DNA of 46,888 nt from Candidatus Latescibacterota bacterium (GCA_020352495.1 CP070677.1:3536421-3583308), one strand, 5' to 3'. Counted from the stretch's first letter, positions 8,019 through 17,153 are shown. Notes: generated from the letters alone by a model not told the origin. Numbers and translations: made by a program.

Positions 8019-8111
8019 ATGCCTTGTGGGAGAAAGCGGAAAAGAAAAAAGATAGCGACTCACAAACGCAAGAAACGTCTTCGCAAGAACCGGCACAAGA
8101 AGAAGAAGTAA
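8019..8111 (+). CDS. AURKAIP1/COX24-domain peptide (30 residues), probable small-subunit ribosomal protein
   Basis: A 30-residue, extremely basic peptide: starts MPCGRKRKRKKIATHKRKKR and ends in RKNRHKKKK. The core KRK-IATHKRKKRLRKNRHK is the pattern of the AURKAIP1/COX24 domain found in tiny proteins of Bacteroidetes and relatives, homologous to mitochondrial mS38 and mycobacterial bS22, which sit on the small ribosomal subunit. ATG start; GGAGAGG lies ten bases upstream. It follows the HU gene by 21 bases. Ribosomal location is inferred from the family. Confidence 0.85.
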   Translation: MPCGRKRKRKKIATHKRKKRLRKNRHKKKK

Positions 8112-8251
8112 ACCGTGGGGTGGGCGGGTAGAGGTCGGTCAGATCTCCCCAAGGCTCTATTCACCAGTCGTCATCGCGACGGATGATGCCGATCATCATG
8201 GATTACTTTTAGGAGCGAGCCCGTTGGCATGGGGTCGCGACGTATCGGAGA

Positions 8252-8620
8252 ATGAGAACGAAGGAACGTCGAAAAGCCGTTAGAGCGCCCGCGACGCTTG
8301 CGATGGAAATCAAGCTGAGCGGCAAAGATTGCGGGCGACTTGAGACGATCAACGTTAGCGCCAACGGGGTATACTTTTCTTCACCGGAGTTCATTGCGCC
8401 TCTTACGCGTCTCGAAATCACGCTTGTTCTTCCCGAGAACACCGAAACCCCGGCTGCGGCAAAACGCGAGGTCGCCTGTGAAGGTGTTGTGGTCCGTACC
8501 GAGCCGGAACGGGAAGAGACGGACCGAGACCGCTACGATGTGGCCTGCTACTTTACCTCGATTACCGAGAGCGACAGGGAACATCTCGAATCATACATTC
8601 TGAGCCAACTCGCGTTTTAG
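8252..8620 (+). CDS. PilZ-domain protein (cyclic-di-GMP receptor)
   Basis: 122 residues, a stand-alone PilZ domain. Both ligand motifs are intact: RxxxR in ERRKAVRAP near the N-terminus and the N-x-S-x-x-G motif in NVSANGVYFSS (about residues 31-41), followed by the beta-barrel strands. PilZ proteins bind cyclic-di-GMP and change motility, surface or transcription behaviour. A GGDEF cyclase with an intact active site is encoded about 9 kb downstream and could supply the ligand. The start ATG has GGAG only one base upstream, so initiation context is poor, but no other in-frame start fits. It precedes the two-component genes; a joint transcript is not evident. Confidence 0.9.
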   Translation: MRTKERRKAVRAPATLAMEIKLSGKDCGRLETINVSANGVYFSSPEFIAPLTRLEITLVLPENTETPAAAKREVACEGVVVRTEPEREETDRDRYDVACYFTSITESDREHLESYILSQLAF

Positions 8621-8639
8621 CGTCTCCGAATCGGAGGCG
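8621..8639 (+). terminator. hairpin directly after the PilZ gene
   Basis: CGTCTCC (8621-8627), loop GAATC, GGAGGCG (8633-8639): a 7-bp stem starting at the base after the stop codon. No T-run follows, so a classical intrinsic terminator is uncertain. The rest of 8640-8899 holds no gene I can support. Confidence 0.35.
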
Positions 8640-8899
8640 TCAATCTCTCCCTACAATCTCCCTACAAGAGTTCATCGATCTCCGGCGAGACTCTATCTGT
8701 CGTTGTCCCAAAACATTAGGTGCTGGTCGCACGATGGCGGCCACCGTCGTGCCATCACCCCGGTCCCACACTTTTGCTTGATCGGTCAAAGGACGATGTG
8801 GTAAGGAACTATCCAGTGTTCCGGAGGGGTGGTGTGGGAAAAGATGGGATCTACCTGCGCCCTTTGGGTTTTGGCCGCCTACCGGAGGTGTGGGCCATA

Positions 8900-10978
8900 G
8901 TGAATGTGCTTCTGATCTCCACGGATGAAGCGTGCACCGAGTCGTTGTCCCACGCTCTGGAATCTCTCGGGTTGGGGACGGCACTTGCCGGGACGCCCGC
9001 GGCCGCGCGGGCTCGGATCAAAAGCGATTCCCCCGATATCATCGTTGTGGATGCGGACAACCTGGGAGACAGTACCGGCCGGTTCGTGACTCGTCTTCGG
9101 GCGCGGCACGCAGAACCGACGGTGCTGGTGACGGGGTCGAAACCGGATTCGCCCACGTTGATCCAGCTGATCCACGCCGGCATCCACGATTTCATTCCCA
9201 AGCCATTCGACCCTGCGGCGTTCGCCTCCGTCATCAGCAACATGTGTGAAACGAGAGACGCGCCAGATATGTCGGACCTCGGCGACACCGAACCGGCGGG
9301 GTCTGGAGATGCCGGTTTTACCCCATCAAAAGACATCGCCCGGGCAAATGAAAAACTGCGGATCCTCAACAAGACGCTGAGACAACAAGTGTCGCAGCTG
9401 ACGATTCTATACCAAATGGGTCGGGATATATCGGATAACGAGAACTGGAGCGACGCGCTGGATCGTTTTCTCATGGCGCTGGTGAACTATACGAACGCAG
9501 ACGGTGCTGCTTTGCTGCTGTTCAGCAGAAACCAGACGCGGCTCACGACGCGGTCGAGTTTTCAGGTGGCGACGAAGGTGTTAAAGCAAGCGTGCGCCAG
9601 GTTGATGGCGGAGTGGGGAGAGAATCCCCGAGGGTCGGAGATTCACTGTATCGAAAGCTACGAAGACCGTGTGTTCAACACGTGCCTGGAACGGCTCAAA
9701 CCGTGGAGATTTACCGTCGTTCCTCTCAAACACCGTAGCCGGTCGTGGGGGTTTCTCCTGATCGAAAAGCTCTATAGATCGGGTCGTGCTTTTACATCGG
9801 ACTACCCGTTTCTCAATACGATTCAGACCATAGCGGCCGAGGAAGTGGCAAACGCCTCGTACATCAGCGAACTGCGACAGCTCAGTCGCTTCAATCACAA
9901 AGTACTGGAGAACATCAACAGCGGGGTCGTCACGACGGATCTTCGTGGGTACGTGTCGTTCTGGAACCAACTGGCGGCCGGAATGTGTCCTCGCCTGCGT
10001 GGGAATCAACGGGTCCACTTCGACTCGATCTTCCGGAGCGCCGCGTTTGGCGAAGATTTCTTTGAGAATATCATGCGGGCGGACAAAGACACGCACGTCC
10101 TCGAGGTCGAATGCATCGGGGCGGCGGATTATAGATTCCCCGCACGGTTGAGTATAACAAAAATGCATGACGACAACCTCAACGGCACCGTGCTCGTTGG
10201 CATCTTTGGAGACCTCACAGAACAAAAACGACTCGAGAATGAAATCCGCAGAAACGACCGACTACGGGTCCTCGGACAGTTATCCGCTGGAGTGGCGCAC
10301 GAAATCCGCAATCCGCTGACCGGGATAGCAACCAGCGCGGAGGTGCTGGCGGGCAAAATCGGGGGTGGCGAAAAAGGAAAGTATATCAGGGCGATTCTCG
10401 AAGAAACCAATCGTCTCGACGACATCATTAGGAACCTGCTCAGCTTTGCGAAACCGGCCAAGCCCAAGATGGGTAAGTGCGCCCTCAAGGATATCTCCAG
10501 GCGCGTGGTGAGTCTTTTGTCCGATCAGGCAAACCGAAAGGGAGTCGACTTGGAGTTGCGCGATAGCTCGGCCGACGACATCTGTACAGCCGATGCAAAC
10601 CAGCTGACACAGGTGTTACTCAATATCGTTCTCAACGGAATCCAGGCTTGTGATAGGGGAAACCGAATCGAAATCGAGTTGACAAACGAGGAAGATTCTC
10701 AGCGGTCTGTGCCAGGGTTTGCACGGATCGACATCTCGGATGACGGCGCTGGTGTCCCGGACGAGATTCGAAACAGCCTCTTTGACCCGTTTGTGACAAC
10801 GAGGAGCCAGGGTACAGGGCTGGGACTTGCGATCAGCCAGCAGATCATTGAAGAACACCACGGAAAGATCGAATGCGAGTTTTTGACCAAGGGCACGAGA
10901 TTCACCATACGGCTGCCGCTTGGAGACAGAGAAGTCTTGACGGACGGCGGTACAACTCGTTCAGCAGGGGAGCAATGA
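8900..10978 (+). CDS. NtrB-like histidine kinase with N-terminal receiver domain (REC-GAF-PAS-HisKA-HATPase)
   Basis: About 692 residues, no membrane segment, so cytoplasmic. Domains in order: receiver (1-115, phospho-acceptor Asp51 in IIVVDADN, and FIPKPF with the conserved Lys), coiled coil (about 145-175), GAF-like (170-320), PAS-like (330-450), HisKA with His467 in GVAHEIRNPL, and the ATPase with N-box NIVLNGIQA, DDGAGV and GTGLGL. The start is GTG 8900: GGAGGTG lies nine bases upstream, while the open frame extending back to 8720 has no family signal. The stop lies one base before the NtrC-type regulator, its likely partner. The signal sensed is unknown; the N-terminal receiver suggests input from a second kinase. 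Confidence 0.9.
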   Translation: MNVLLISTDEACTESLSHALESLGLGTALAGTPAAARARIKSDSPDIIVVDADNLGDSTGRFVTRLRARHAEPTVLVTGSKPDSPTLIQLIHAGIHDFIPKPFDPAAFASVISNMCETRDAPDMSDLGDTEPAGSGDAGFTPSKDIARANEKLRILNKTLRQQVSQLTILYQMGRDISDNENWSDALDRFLMALVNYTNADGAALLLFSRNQTRLTTRSSFQVATKVLKQACARLMAEWGENPRGSEIHCIESYEDRVFNTCLERLKPWRFTVVPLKHRSRSWGFLLIEKLYRSGRAFTSDYPFLNTIQTIAAEEVANASYISELRQLSRFNHKVLENINSGVVTTDLRGYVSFWNQLAAGMCPRLRGNQRVHFDSIFRSAAFGEDFFENIMRADKDTHVLEVECIGAADYRFPARLSITKMHDDNLNGTVLVGIFGDLTEQKRLENEIRRNDRLRVLGQLSAGVAHEIRNPLTGIATSAEVLAGKIGGGEKGKYIRAILEETNRLDDIIRNLLSFAKPAKPKMGKCALKDISRRVVSLLSDQANRKGVDLELRDSSADDICTADANQLTQVLLNIVLNGIQACDRGNRIEIELTNEEDSQRSVPGFARIDISDDGAGVPDEIRNSLFDPFVTTRSQGTGLGLAISQQIIEEHHGKIECEFLTKGTRFTIRLPLGDREVLTDGGTTRSAGEQ

Positions 10979-10979
10979 T

Positions 10980-12371
10980 ATGTCTAATGTGATACTCATC
11001 GTCGACGACGAAAAGACAATCCGGTGGTCACTGGGGGAAGCGTTACGTGAGAGCGATTACCGGGTGATCGACGCGGGCACGGGTGAAAGGGGGCTCGACC
11101 TCTTCAAAGAGACGCCGACTGATCTCGTCCTTCTCGATCTAAAGCTGCCCGGGGAGTCGGGTATTTCCGTGCTGAAAAAGATCCGGTCGATAGACCCGTC
11201 CGTTCCCGTTGTCATGATGACGGCGTATGGCGAGGTCGAGACGGCCGTGGAAGCGATGAAGTGCGGCGCCTATGATTTCGTGCTCAAGCCGTTTGCCCTC
11301 GAGAAGATAAAAATTACGATCAAAAACGCGATCGAAACTCACAGACTCAAGGACGAAGTTGCGTATTTCAAAGAGAGAACAACGGGGAAATCGCTGTTCA
11401 AAAACTTCATTGGTCAAAGCAAGCCGATGTTGGAGATCTTTGACAAGCTGAAGAAGATCGGACAGAGCAAGGCGAATACGATCCTGATCACCGGTGAGAG
11501 CGGGGTGGGCAAGGAACTGGTCGCCAGAACGATACATACATGCAGTCACGTTGAACCTCGGCCGTTTATGGAGATCAACTGTGCCTCCGTTCCGGAGACG
11601 CTTCTTGAGAGCGAGCTGTTTGGATATGAGAAAGGGGCGTTCACGGATGCGAAAACCCGAAAGAAGGGATTGGTCGAACTCGCCGAGGGAGGCACACTCT
11701 TCCTCGATGAAATTGGTGAGATGGGAATCACGCTTCAGTCACGACTTCTGCGGGTAATCGAGAACAAGACGTTCAGGCGTGTCGGTGGCGTGCAAGACCT
11801 GCGAGTCAACACCCGCATCGTGGCCGCCACGAACCGGGATCTCGAGAAAGCGATCGAGGATAAGTCATTTCGAAAAGACCTCTATTTTCGTCTGAAAGTG
11901 ATCCCGATACACGTCCCGACACTGCGGGTGCGGAGAGAAGACATACCGCTTCTCGTCAACCACTTTGTCGAAAGATTCAACCGCGAGCTGGGGAAAAAGG
12001 TCAAGCCGGTGAGTCGTGAGGTGATGGAGGCGCTGGTCCAATATGACTGGCCGGGAAACGTGAGAGAACTCAAGAATGTAATCGAACGAGCGATGCTTCT
12101 TGATGCCGAGGTTGAGATCCTGCTCGAACACCTTCCTCCCGAGATTTATAAGGGCGACATGGCAGGCGAAAGCACCGATAAGACCGCGCACGTGTTGACG
12201 AGCTTCTTCCCGATGACTCTGCGGGAGGTGGAGAGAATCCAGATCGAACGCACGCTCGAGCAGACCGGCGGGAACAAATCCAAAGCGGCGGGGATTCTCG
12301 GGATTTCAAGGCAGACACTCCGGGAGAAGCTCAAGTCCTTTGACAAGTCCGAGGCCGAATCGGCCAAGTGA
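10980..12371 (+). CDS. NtrC-family sigma-54-dependent response regulator
   Basis: 463 residues. Receiver domain (1-120) with DD at 9-10, phospho-acceptor Asp53 in VLLDLKLPG and Lys in VLKPF; AAA+ domain (about 145-385) with Walker A GESGVGKE, Walker B FLDEIGEM and the sigma-54 contact loop reading GAFTDA rather than GAFTGA; C-terminal Fis-type helix-turn-helix (NKSKAAGILGISRQTLREKL). GAFTDA occurs in many functional activators. ATG start, GGGGAG seven bases upstream, one base after the kinase stop: a clear cognate pair. It activates sigma-54 promoters when phosphorylated; targets cannot be seen from the window. Confidence 0.95.
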   Translation: MSNVILIVDDEKTIRWSLGEALRESDYRVIDAGTGERGLDLFKETPTDLVLLDLKLPGESGISVLKKIRSIDPSVPVVMMTAYGEVETAVEAMKCGAYDFVLKPFALEKIKITIKNAIETHRLKDEVAYFKERTTGKSLFKNFIGQSKPMLEIFDKLKKIGQSKANTILITGESGVGKELVARTIHTCSHVEPRPFMEINCASVPETLLESELFGYEKGAFTDAKTRKKGLVELAEGGTLFLDEIGEMGITLQSRLLRVIENKTFRRVGGVQDLRVNTRIVAATNRDLEKAIEDKSFRKDLYFRLKVIPIHVPTLRVRREDIPLLVNHFVERFNRELGKKVKPVSREVMEALVQYDWPGNVRELKNVIERAMLLDAEVEILLEHLPPEIYKGDMAGESTDKTAHVLTSFFPMTLREVERIQIERTLEQTGGNKSKAAGILGISRQTLREKLKSFDKSEAESAK

Positions 12372-12516
12372 TCGACCTTCCCCGCTACGATGTTGGCGAC
12401 CGGGCCCTGGAGCGAGCGTGGGTCGTATTTCGGATGCGGTTGGAGCGCCCAGTCGCAACCGATGCCCGGTCGTGACAGTGACCAGCCCGGATCGAACCAA
12501 GCGGGACAGATTGTCT

Positions 12517-12530
12517 TTGACAATTTGTCA
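12517..12530 (+). promoter_or_regulatory. TTGACA overlapping a TGACA-ATT-TGTCA inverted repeat
   Basis: In the 190-base gap before the second sigma-54 activator, TTGACA (12517-12522) overlaps the dyad TGACA(ATT)TGTCA at 12518-12530. Only a weak -10 (CATATC) follows at 15 bases. It could be a promoter with an operator for autoregulation; nothing else is evident in the gap. Confidence 0.25.
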
Positions 12531-12563
12531 GACGGCCCATATCGTGAAAATCGGTGAAACTCG

Positions 12564-14048
12564 TTGACCGACGGTAATCTACATTTGCTCGGTGTCACGA
12601 ACGACCCGACAATTAGCCAGGTTCTCCACGAGCTGGACTCCTCGGATGGGTGGAGCGTCGTTCTTTATCGGGATTCGGCGCGTGTGTTCTCCACCTCAAT
12701 CGAACGCATTCATCTTCTCCTCCTAGATGAAACGGTTACCGGGGCCAACTACCTCTCGATCGTCAGACGCGCTCGGAGGCGCTTTCCCGAGGCCGACATC
12801 GTCGTGGTCGGTGGTCCAAAGTCGGACGACGTCCGGGTGGGGGATAAGCGAGAGGGAGTCGACTACTATTTCGAACGACCAATCGAGGCGGATCAATTCC
12901 GTCTGGCGATGGGGCATCGCTTGAAGATGTCGGCACTCAGGACTGCCGCGGGAATCGTGGGGCGATCCCTTCAAATCGAGGAGATTCTCGAGGCGATTTT
13001 GCAGGTGGCTCCCACCGAGGTCCCCATTCTCATCGAGGGCGAGAGCGGCACCGGGAAAGACGTGATCGCCAGGGCGATCCATTTCGCGAGCCGCAGGAGC
13101 GCGGAACCGTACGTGGCAATCAACTGCGCCTCGCTGGCGGAGGGGGTCCTCGAAAGCGAGCTTTTTGGACACGAGAGGGGGTCGTTTACGGGAGCGGTGG
13201 CACAACGATCAGGGGTTTTCGAACGCGCCAACAAAGGGACGATCTTCCTCGACGAAGTCGGAGAAATGAGCCCCAACATGCAGGTTCGTCTGCTTCGGGT
13301 GCTCGAGTCGGGGGAGATTCTGCGGGTGGGTGGCGTGAAAAGCTTTCGCGTCGATGTTCGCGTGATAGCGGCGACGAATCGCAGCCTCAGCCGCGCGGTG
13401 CAGGACGGCCGCTTTCGACAGGATCTCTATTACCGTCTCAAGGGAGTCAATTTTCATCTTCCCCCGCTTCGTGACAGAAAAGACGACATTCCCGTCCTGA
13501 CGGATTACTTCCTGCGGGAAGCAAACGTCAAACACGGTAAGAGTGTCAGAGCGATCGAGAAGGACGGTCTGCGACGGTTGATGGGTTATCATTGGCCGGG
13601 TAACATCCGCGAGCTCAGAAATGTCGTGGAAACGGCGGTGGTGTTGGCGCCGACCGGTCGGATTACACCGGAGCTCATCGAGACACAGCTCGGCGACGCC
13701 GCGAGTGCGGAGGGCAACCTTCTTCCCGTGCCGCTCCACCGCTCCAAGGATGAGGCGGAGAGGGAAATGATCTATGGTTCGATCCTGGCGATGCACCGCG
13801 ACGTTCGGGAGATTCTCGCGCTGATCAGACAGGCGGCCGAAGGGGAACCATTGGGAACAATGAAAGAAGTATTTCCCGAGGGGGCCGAGCCGGTTCAGGA
13901 GGGTGTCCAAACGCTTTCGAATCTGGAAAGGACGGCGATTCAGGAGGCGCTCCGGGCCTCCGACGGGAATCGTCGAAAGGCCGCCGAGCTGCTCGGAATA
14001 TCCGAACGGACCCTCTACCGCAAGATAAAGGAGTACGGTCTCGTCTAA
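12564..14048 (+). CDS. sigma-54-dependent activator with altered receiver domain
   Basis: 494 residues. The N-terminal 120 residues have a receiver-like outline with Asp55 in LLLLDETVTG, but the acidic pair is reduced to ND and the conserved KP is RP (YYFERPIE), so phosphorylation may be lost or altered. The AAA+ domain is intact: EGESGTGKD, GSFTGA for sigma-54 contact, IFLDEVGEM and a clear arginine-finger region. The C-terminus has a Fis-type helix-turn-helix (NRRKAAELLGISERTLYRKI). Start is TTG at 12564 with no strong ribosome site; no better in-frame start is visible. It follows the kinase-regulator pair on the same strand but after a 190-base gap, so it may be regulated separately. Confidence 0.9.
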   Translation: MTDGNLHLLGVTNDPTISQVLHELDSSDGWSVVLYRDSARVFSTSIERIHLLLLDETVTGANYLSIVRRARRRFPEADIVVVGGPKSDDVRVGDKREGVDYYFERPIEADQFRLAMGHRLKMSALRTAAGIVGRSLQIEEILEAILQVAPTEVPILIEGESGTGKDVIARAIHFASRRSAEPYVAINCASLAEGVLESELFGHERGSFTGAVAQRSGVFERANKGTIFLDEVGEMSPNMQVRLLRVLESGEILRVGGVKSFRVDVRVIAATNRSLSRAVQDGRFRQDLYYRLKGVNFHLPPLRDRKDDIPVLTDYFLREANVKHGKSVRAIEKDGLRRLMGYHWPGNIRELRNVVETAVVLAPTGRITPELIETQLGDAASAEGNLLPVPLHRSKDEAEREMIYGSILAMHRDVREILALIRQAAEGEPLGTMKEVFPEGAEPVQEGVQTLSNLERTAIQEALRASDGNRRKAAELLGISERTLYRKIKEYGLV

Positions 14049-14056
14049 ATTATCTT

Positions 14057-14086
14057 TTGACAGGGTGGAAGCGCATTGACTATACT
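14057..14086 (+). promoter_or_regulatory. strong sigma70-type promoter of the PorV-like gene
   Basis: TTGACA (14057-14062), 18 bases, TATACT (14081-14086). It lies inside the spurious upstream extension of the downstream reading frame, which supports the later start at 14201 and a leader of about 105 bases. Confidence 0.6.
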
Positions 14087-14200
14087 TATTTTATCCAAAC
14101 CAGCTGCCCAAATTCCCCCCTGAATCCTTGCGGAAGGTCGGTATGCACCTCTGATAAGGGTTTGAACGCGAAGGATTCTTTCGAAACAAACGCTAAGTCT

Positions 14201-15232
14201 ATGCGTCAAAAAGCGGCAAAGCTTGCATTCGTTTTGACCCTGGCGGTCCAGCTCCTCGTCTGTCCGCACGCGACGTTTGCCAAGAAATTCGCGGGGGAAT
14301 TCATGGCGTCGGGTGGGGGGGCGAGAGCGCTTGGGATGGGGGGAGCATTCGCCGCGATCGCGGACGATGCCTCGACGTTGTACTGGAATCCGGCCGGGAT
14401 ATCCGGTTTTGAGAAGCGCCAGGCGCTCTTTATGCACTCGGAGCGGTTTGGCGATCTTGTGAACTACAATTTCGCCGCGTTTGTCAGTCCGACCACATCT
14501 TTTGTCTCGGCTGAGCGTGAAGCATCTTTTGGGGTGGCACTGATTCATCTCGGTGTGCCCGACATCCTCATTACGAACCACCTTCCGTACGAAGAGCGAA
14601 ATGGAATCCCGGGACCCCAGCTCGATGACGGTGACAGACTTCTCTTCGACAGGGATGAGCTCCCCACCGAGGGTAACAACGACTTTGCGCTGCTTGGCTC
14701 GTTTGCGCTAAACAGCTCGTACGGTCGTTTTGGCGGCACGCTCAAATTGATTTATACCGACGCCGTTGCCGGGTACTCGAGCACGGGGATCGGGTTGGAT
14801 CTTGGATTTCTCCGACGGAATGTTCTCCCGAGTCTCGATGTAGGTGTGAAACTCCAGGATATTACGGGAACGTACATCAGTTGGAGTACGGGCACCAACG
14901 AGTTCATCGCACCGTCGGTCAAGCTCGGGCTCGCCTACCGAATTTCGGCGCCTTCGCTGAATGCCGCTGCCATCGTTGCTGCCGATGGAGATTTCTTTTT
15001 TGAGGACCGACAAAATGCATCCCAGTTCTGGGTGAATCGGTTTAGCACGGACCTTCATCTGGGGGCCGAGCTGATTTTTCAGGAAAAGGTGATGGTCCGA
15101 GGCGGATTCGACGCCGGTAATCCAACGGCGGGGGCGGGGTTCAGGATCGGTATCCTCGGTTTTGACTACGCGTATCTTCACCACGATGATTTTGATGCGA
15201 CCCACCGCGTCTCAGGTCTGGTCGATTTCTAG
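14201..15232 (+). CDS. PorV/PorQ-type outer-membrane beta-barrel protein
   Basis: 343 residues from ATG 14201. Signal peptide MRQKAAKLAFVLTLAVQLLV ending near ATFA, then the family hallmark GGGARALGMGGAFAAIADDA and STLYWNPAGISGF, followed by alternating amphipathic strands to a C-terminal aromatic residue (VSGLVDF), typical for BamA-inserted barrels. These proteins are FadL-like barrels; PorV acts in type IX secretion in Bacteroidetes, but many homologues are simply uncharacterised. No other type IX gene is in the window, so secretion is not claimed. No Shine-Dalgarno is visible before the ATG; TTG 14162 is an alternative with a poorer N-terminus. Confidence 0.85.
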   Translation: MRQKAAKLAFVLTLAVQLLVCPHATFAKKFAGEFMASGGGARALGMGGAFAAIADDASTLYWNPAGISGFEKRQALFMHSERFGDLVNYNFAAFVSPTTSFVSAEREASFGVALIHLGVPDILITNHLPYEERNGIPGPQLDDGDRLLFDRDELPTEGNNDFALLGSFALNSSYGRFGGTLKLIYTDAVAGYSSTGIGLDLGFLRRNVLPSLDVGVKLQDITGTYISWSTGTNEFIAPSVKLGLAYRISAPSLNAAAIVAADGDFFFEDRQNASQFWVNRFSTDLHLGAELIFQEKVMVRGGFDAGNPTAGAGFRIGILGFDYAYLHHDDFDATHRVSGLVDF

Positions 15233-15265
15233 ACGTATCTCAGATGGGTAATAGTGTGGAGAGGA

Positions 15266-15282
15266 GCCGTCGGCTCGACGGC
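15266..15282 (+). terminator. hairpin between convergent genes
   Basis: GCCGTC (15266-15271), loop GGCTC, GACGGC (15277-15282) in the 64-base gap between two convergent genes. A T-rich stretch starts only about 15 bases later on the plus strand, so it is a plausible shared terminator, not a textbook one. Confidence 0.35.
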
Positions 15283-15296
15283 GAGCGGCGTCGTGT

Positions 15297-17153
15297 CTAT
15301 TTCTTCTTTTTCTGCCAGATTTCCAGCACTTGACCGGGGTATATCGTCGATCTCCGGGATTTGTCGTTCCAGACGAGAAGATCGGTGAGTTTGACATCGA
15401 ACTTGCGGCTGATCGAGTAGAAACTGTCGCCCTTTCTCACCGTGTACTTGTGTCTGATGTAGTCTTTTGCGTTCGGTTTCTTGGGTGTCCCGAGGTGAAT
15501 ACCAGACACATCAAATGATTCGGGGACGTAGATCGTGAGCTTCTGACCGGGGTAAATATAGGACCCGTAAGAAAGGTTGTTCCACCAGCGGAGCTTTTTT
15601 GCGCTGGTGTGGAAGACCTCGGCAATTTCGCCAAGCGTGTCCCGATCCTTGACATGGTACATGACTCGTTTGTGATTGGCCGGAGGCTCATACCTCTTTG
15701 CGTATTTCTCCATAGCGGCTTTATCGAGGTTGCGTCGTTTGTCGCGGTACCGGGGTGTCGAGCTGGCCACTTCGACATAAGAACCCTGAACGGGAACAAT
15801 CAAGCTCTTTCCAGCGCGGATTCGGTGCGCGTTTCTTATCCCGTTTAGTCGCTTGAGAGTGGTTACCGTCGTGTTGAATCTTCGCGCGATCTGCGAAAGC
15901 GTTTCACCCTGACGGATTCGATGCCGCCGCCATGTGACCCGTTCCTCGGGTGGAATAGCGGCAAGGTTTTTGGTACACCGATCCCCGGTACCGATGGGCA
16001 CCTTGACCGCGATCTCGGTCTTTGGAGGTGTGCACCAGCGCAGGAGGCTTGGGTTGAGTTTTCTCAGATAATCGACACTCGCCTCGGCCGCCTTGGCGAT
16101 CACCTTGAGATCGGTGGCATCCTTGATCGTGACCTGATCGAACTTCACGGGTTCGACTTCGGGTATCGTCAAACCGTATTTTGCCGGATCCCTCAAGAGG
16201 TACAACGTTGCGAGGAACTTGGGCACGTAGCGCTGGGTTTGTTTGGGTAGTCTCAGCGCCCAAAAGTTTGAGGTCTTTTGCCTCGCAATGGCTCTGACGA
16301 CACGATACTCACCGCAATTGTAGGCGGCCAACGCGAGCAACCAGTCGTTCCACAACCCGTAGAGGTCCTTGAGGTAGTTCCCGGCAGCGTACGTGGAGGC
16401 AACGATGTCTCGTCGTTCGTCGTACCACCAGCTCACTCTAAGGCCATAAATCCGTGCGGTGCCGGCGATGAACTGCCATGGACCCACCGCCCGCGCTCGT
16501 GACCGCGCTTTCAGGTTGAAGCCGCTCTCGATGAGCGCAACACAGATGAGTCCGTTTGGCAGACCCAACTCGCGCAGAATCGGTTCCACGGTCGGCCTGT
16601 GGAGCTGCATTCGATAAAGCGATCTCTCAAAACGGTCTTTTCCCGGACCCGTGTAATATCGGATCCAGAAGTCGATACGCTCGTTGTCTACGATTGGGAA
16701 CGGGCTGTCGTCGATCTCGACGATACTCGCCTGGCTTTGTGTGCTGTCGATATCGGGCCAGGTCTCGATCGAGAGCGCGAGACTGTCGATCTCGTTGAGA
16801 TATCTGTGTTCGAAACCGTTGGAAGTGACGAGTGAGTCGAGTTCGTCGAGGCTTTTGAGAATCTGTTCGAAATCCGGGTGGCTCGCAGCCGAGGGGTATC
16901 GTTCGACCAGCGCGTCGAGACTGCGCCGGAGCGAATCGCGGGCGATCACAAAGTCGGCGATGTCGCCAAAGTCGAATAAAGCAGCCGCCGAGTCCACGCC
17001 CTCGCGGTAGAAAACGATGAGAGAGGGATCGGGTACGAGAGTGTCGGGGTGTTCGGCGGACGCCGTGATCGCGGGGGGAACAACGGGGGGTGCGGTTGCG
17101 CATCCCCATGCCAGGACCAGCGTTAGAAACAGCGCTGTTGTCGCTCTCGCCAT
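15297..17153 (-). CDS. MltD-like membrane-bound lytic murein transglycosylase with three LysM domains
   Basis: About 618 residues. Lipoprotein signal peptide MARATTALFLTLVLAWGC (lipobox LAWGC), a helical region, then the transglycosylase domain (about 190-330) with catalytic Glu209 in ALIESGF and downstream AVGPWQFI and LLALAAYNCG. Three LysM peptidoglycan-binding domains close the protein: HRIRQGETLSQIARRF, YHVKDRDTLGEIAEVF and KYTVRKGDSFYSISRKF. It cleaves glycan strands to 1,6-anhydro-muropeptides at the outer-membrane side of the wall. The frame is open to 17309 without signal-peptide character; ATG 17153 gives a proper lipoprotein start (GGAGGT lies 12 bases upstream; GTG 17162 is also possible). 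Confidence 0.93.
   Translation of the reverse strand: MARATTALFLTLVLAWGCATAPPVVPPAITASAEHPDTLVPDPSLIVFYREGVDSAAALFDFGDIADFVIARDSLRRSLDALVERYPSAASHPDFEQILKSLDELDSLVTSNGFEHRYLNEIDSLALSIETWPDIDSTQSQASIVEIDDSPFPIVDNERIDFWIRYYTGPGKDRFERSLYRMQLHRPTVEPILRELGLPNGLICVALIESGFNLKARSRARAVGPWQFIAGTARIYGLRVSWWYDERRDIVASTYAAGNYLKDLYGLWNDWLLALAAYNCGEYRVVRAIARQKTSNFWALRLPKQTQRYVPKFLATLYLLRDPAKYGLTIPEVEPVKFDQVTIKDATDLKVIAKAAEASVDYLRKLNPSLLRWCTPPKTEIAVKVPIGTGDRCTKNLAAIPPEERVTWRRHRIRQGETLSQIARRFNTTVTTLKRLNGIRNAHRIRAGKSLIVPVQGSYVEVASSTPRYRDKRRNLDKAAMEKYAKRYEPPANHKRVMYHVKDRDTLGEIAEVFHTSAKKLRWWNNLSYGSYIYPGQKLTIYVPESFDVSGIHLGTPKKPNAKDYIRHKYTVRKGDSFYSISRKFDVKLTDLLVWNDKSRRSTIYPGQVLEIWQKKKK

Noticed and set aside
11630..11650. 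GAFTDA in the NtrC-type regulator as a loss of sigma-54 contact
   Set aside because: The variant occurs in many functional sigma-54 activators, so it is not evidence of inactivity.
14057..14200. 48-residue N-terminal extension of the PorV-like protein
   Set aside because: A strong promoter lies within it and a signal peptide starts at ATG 14201.
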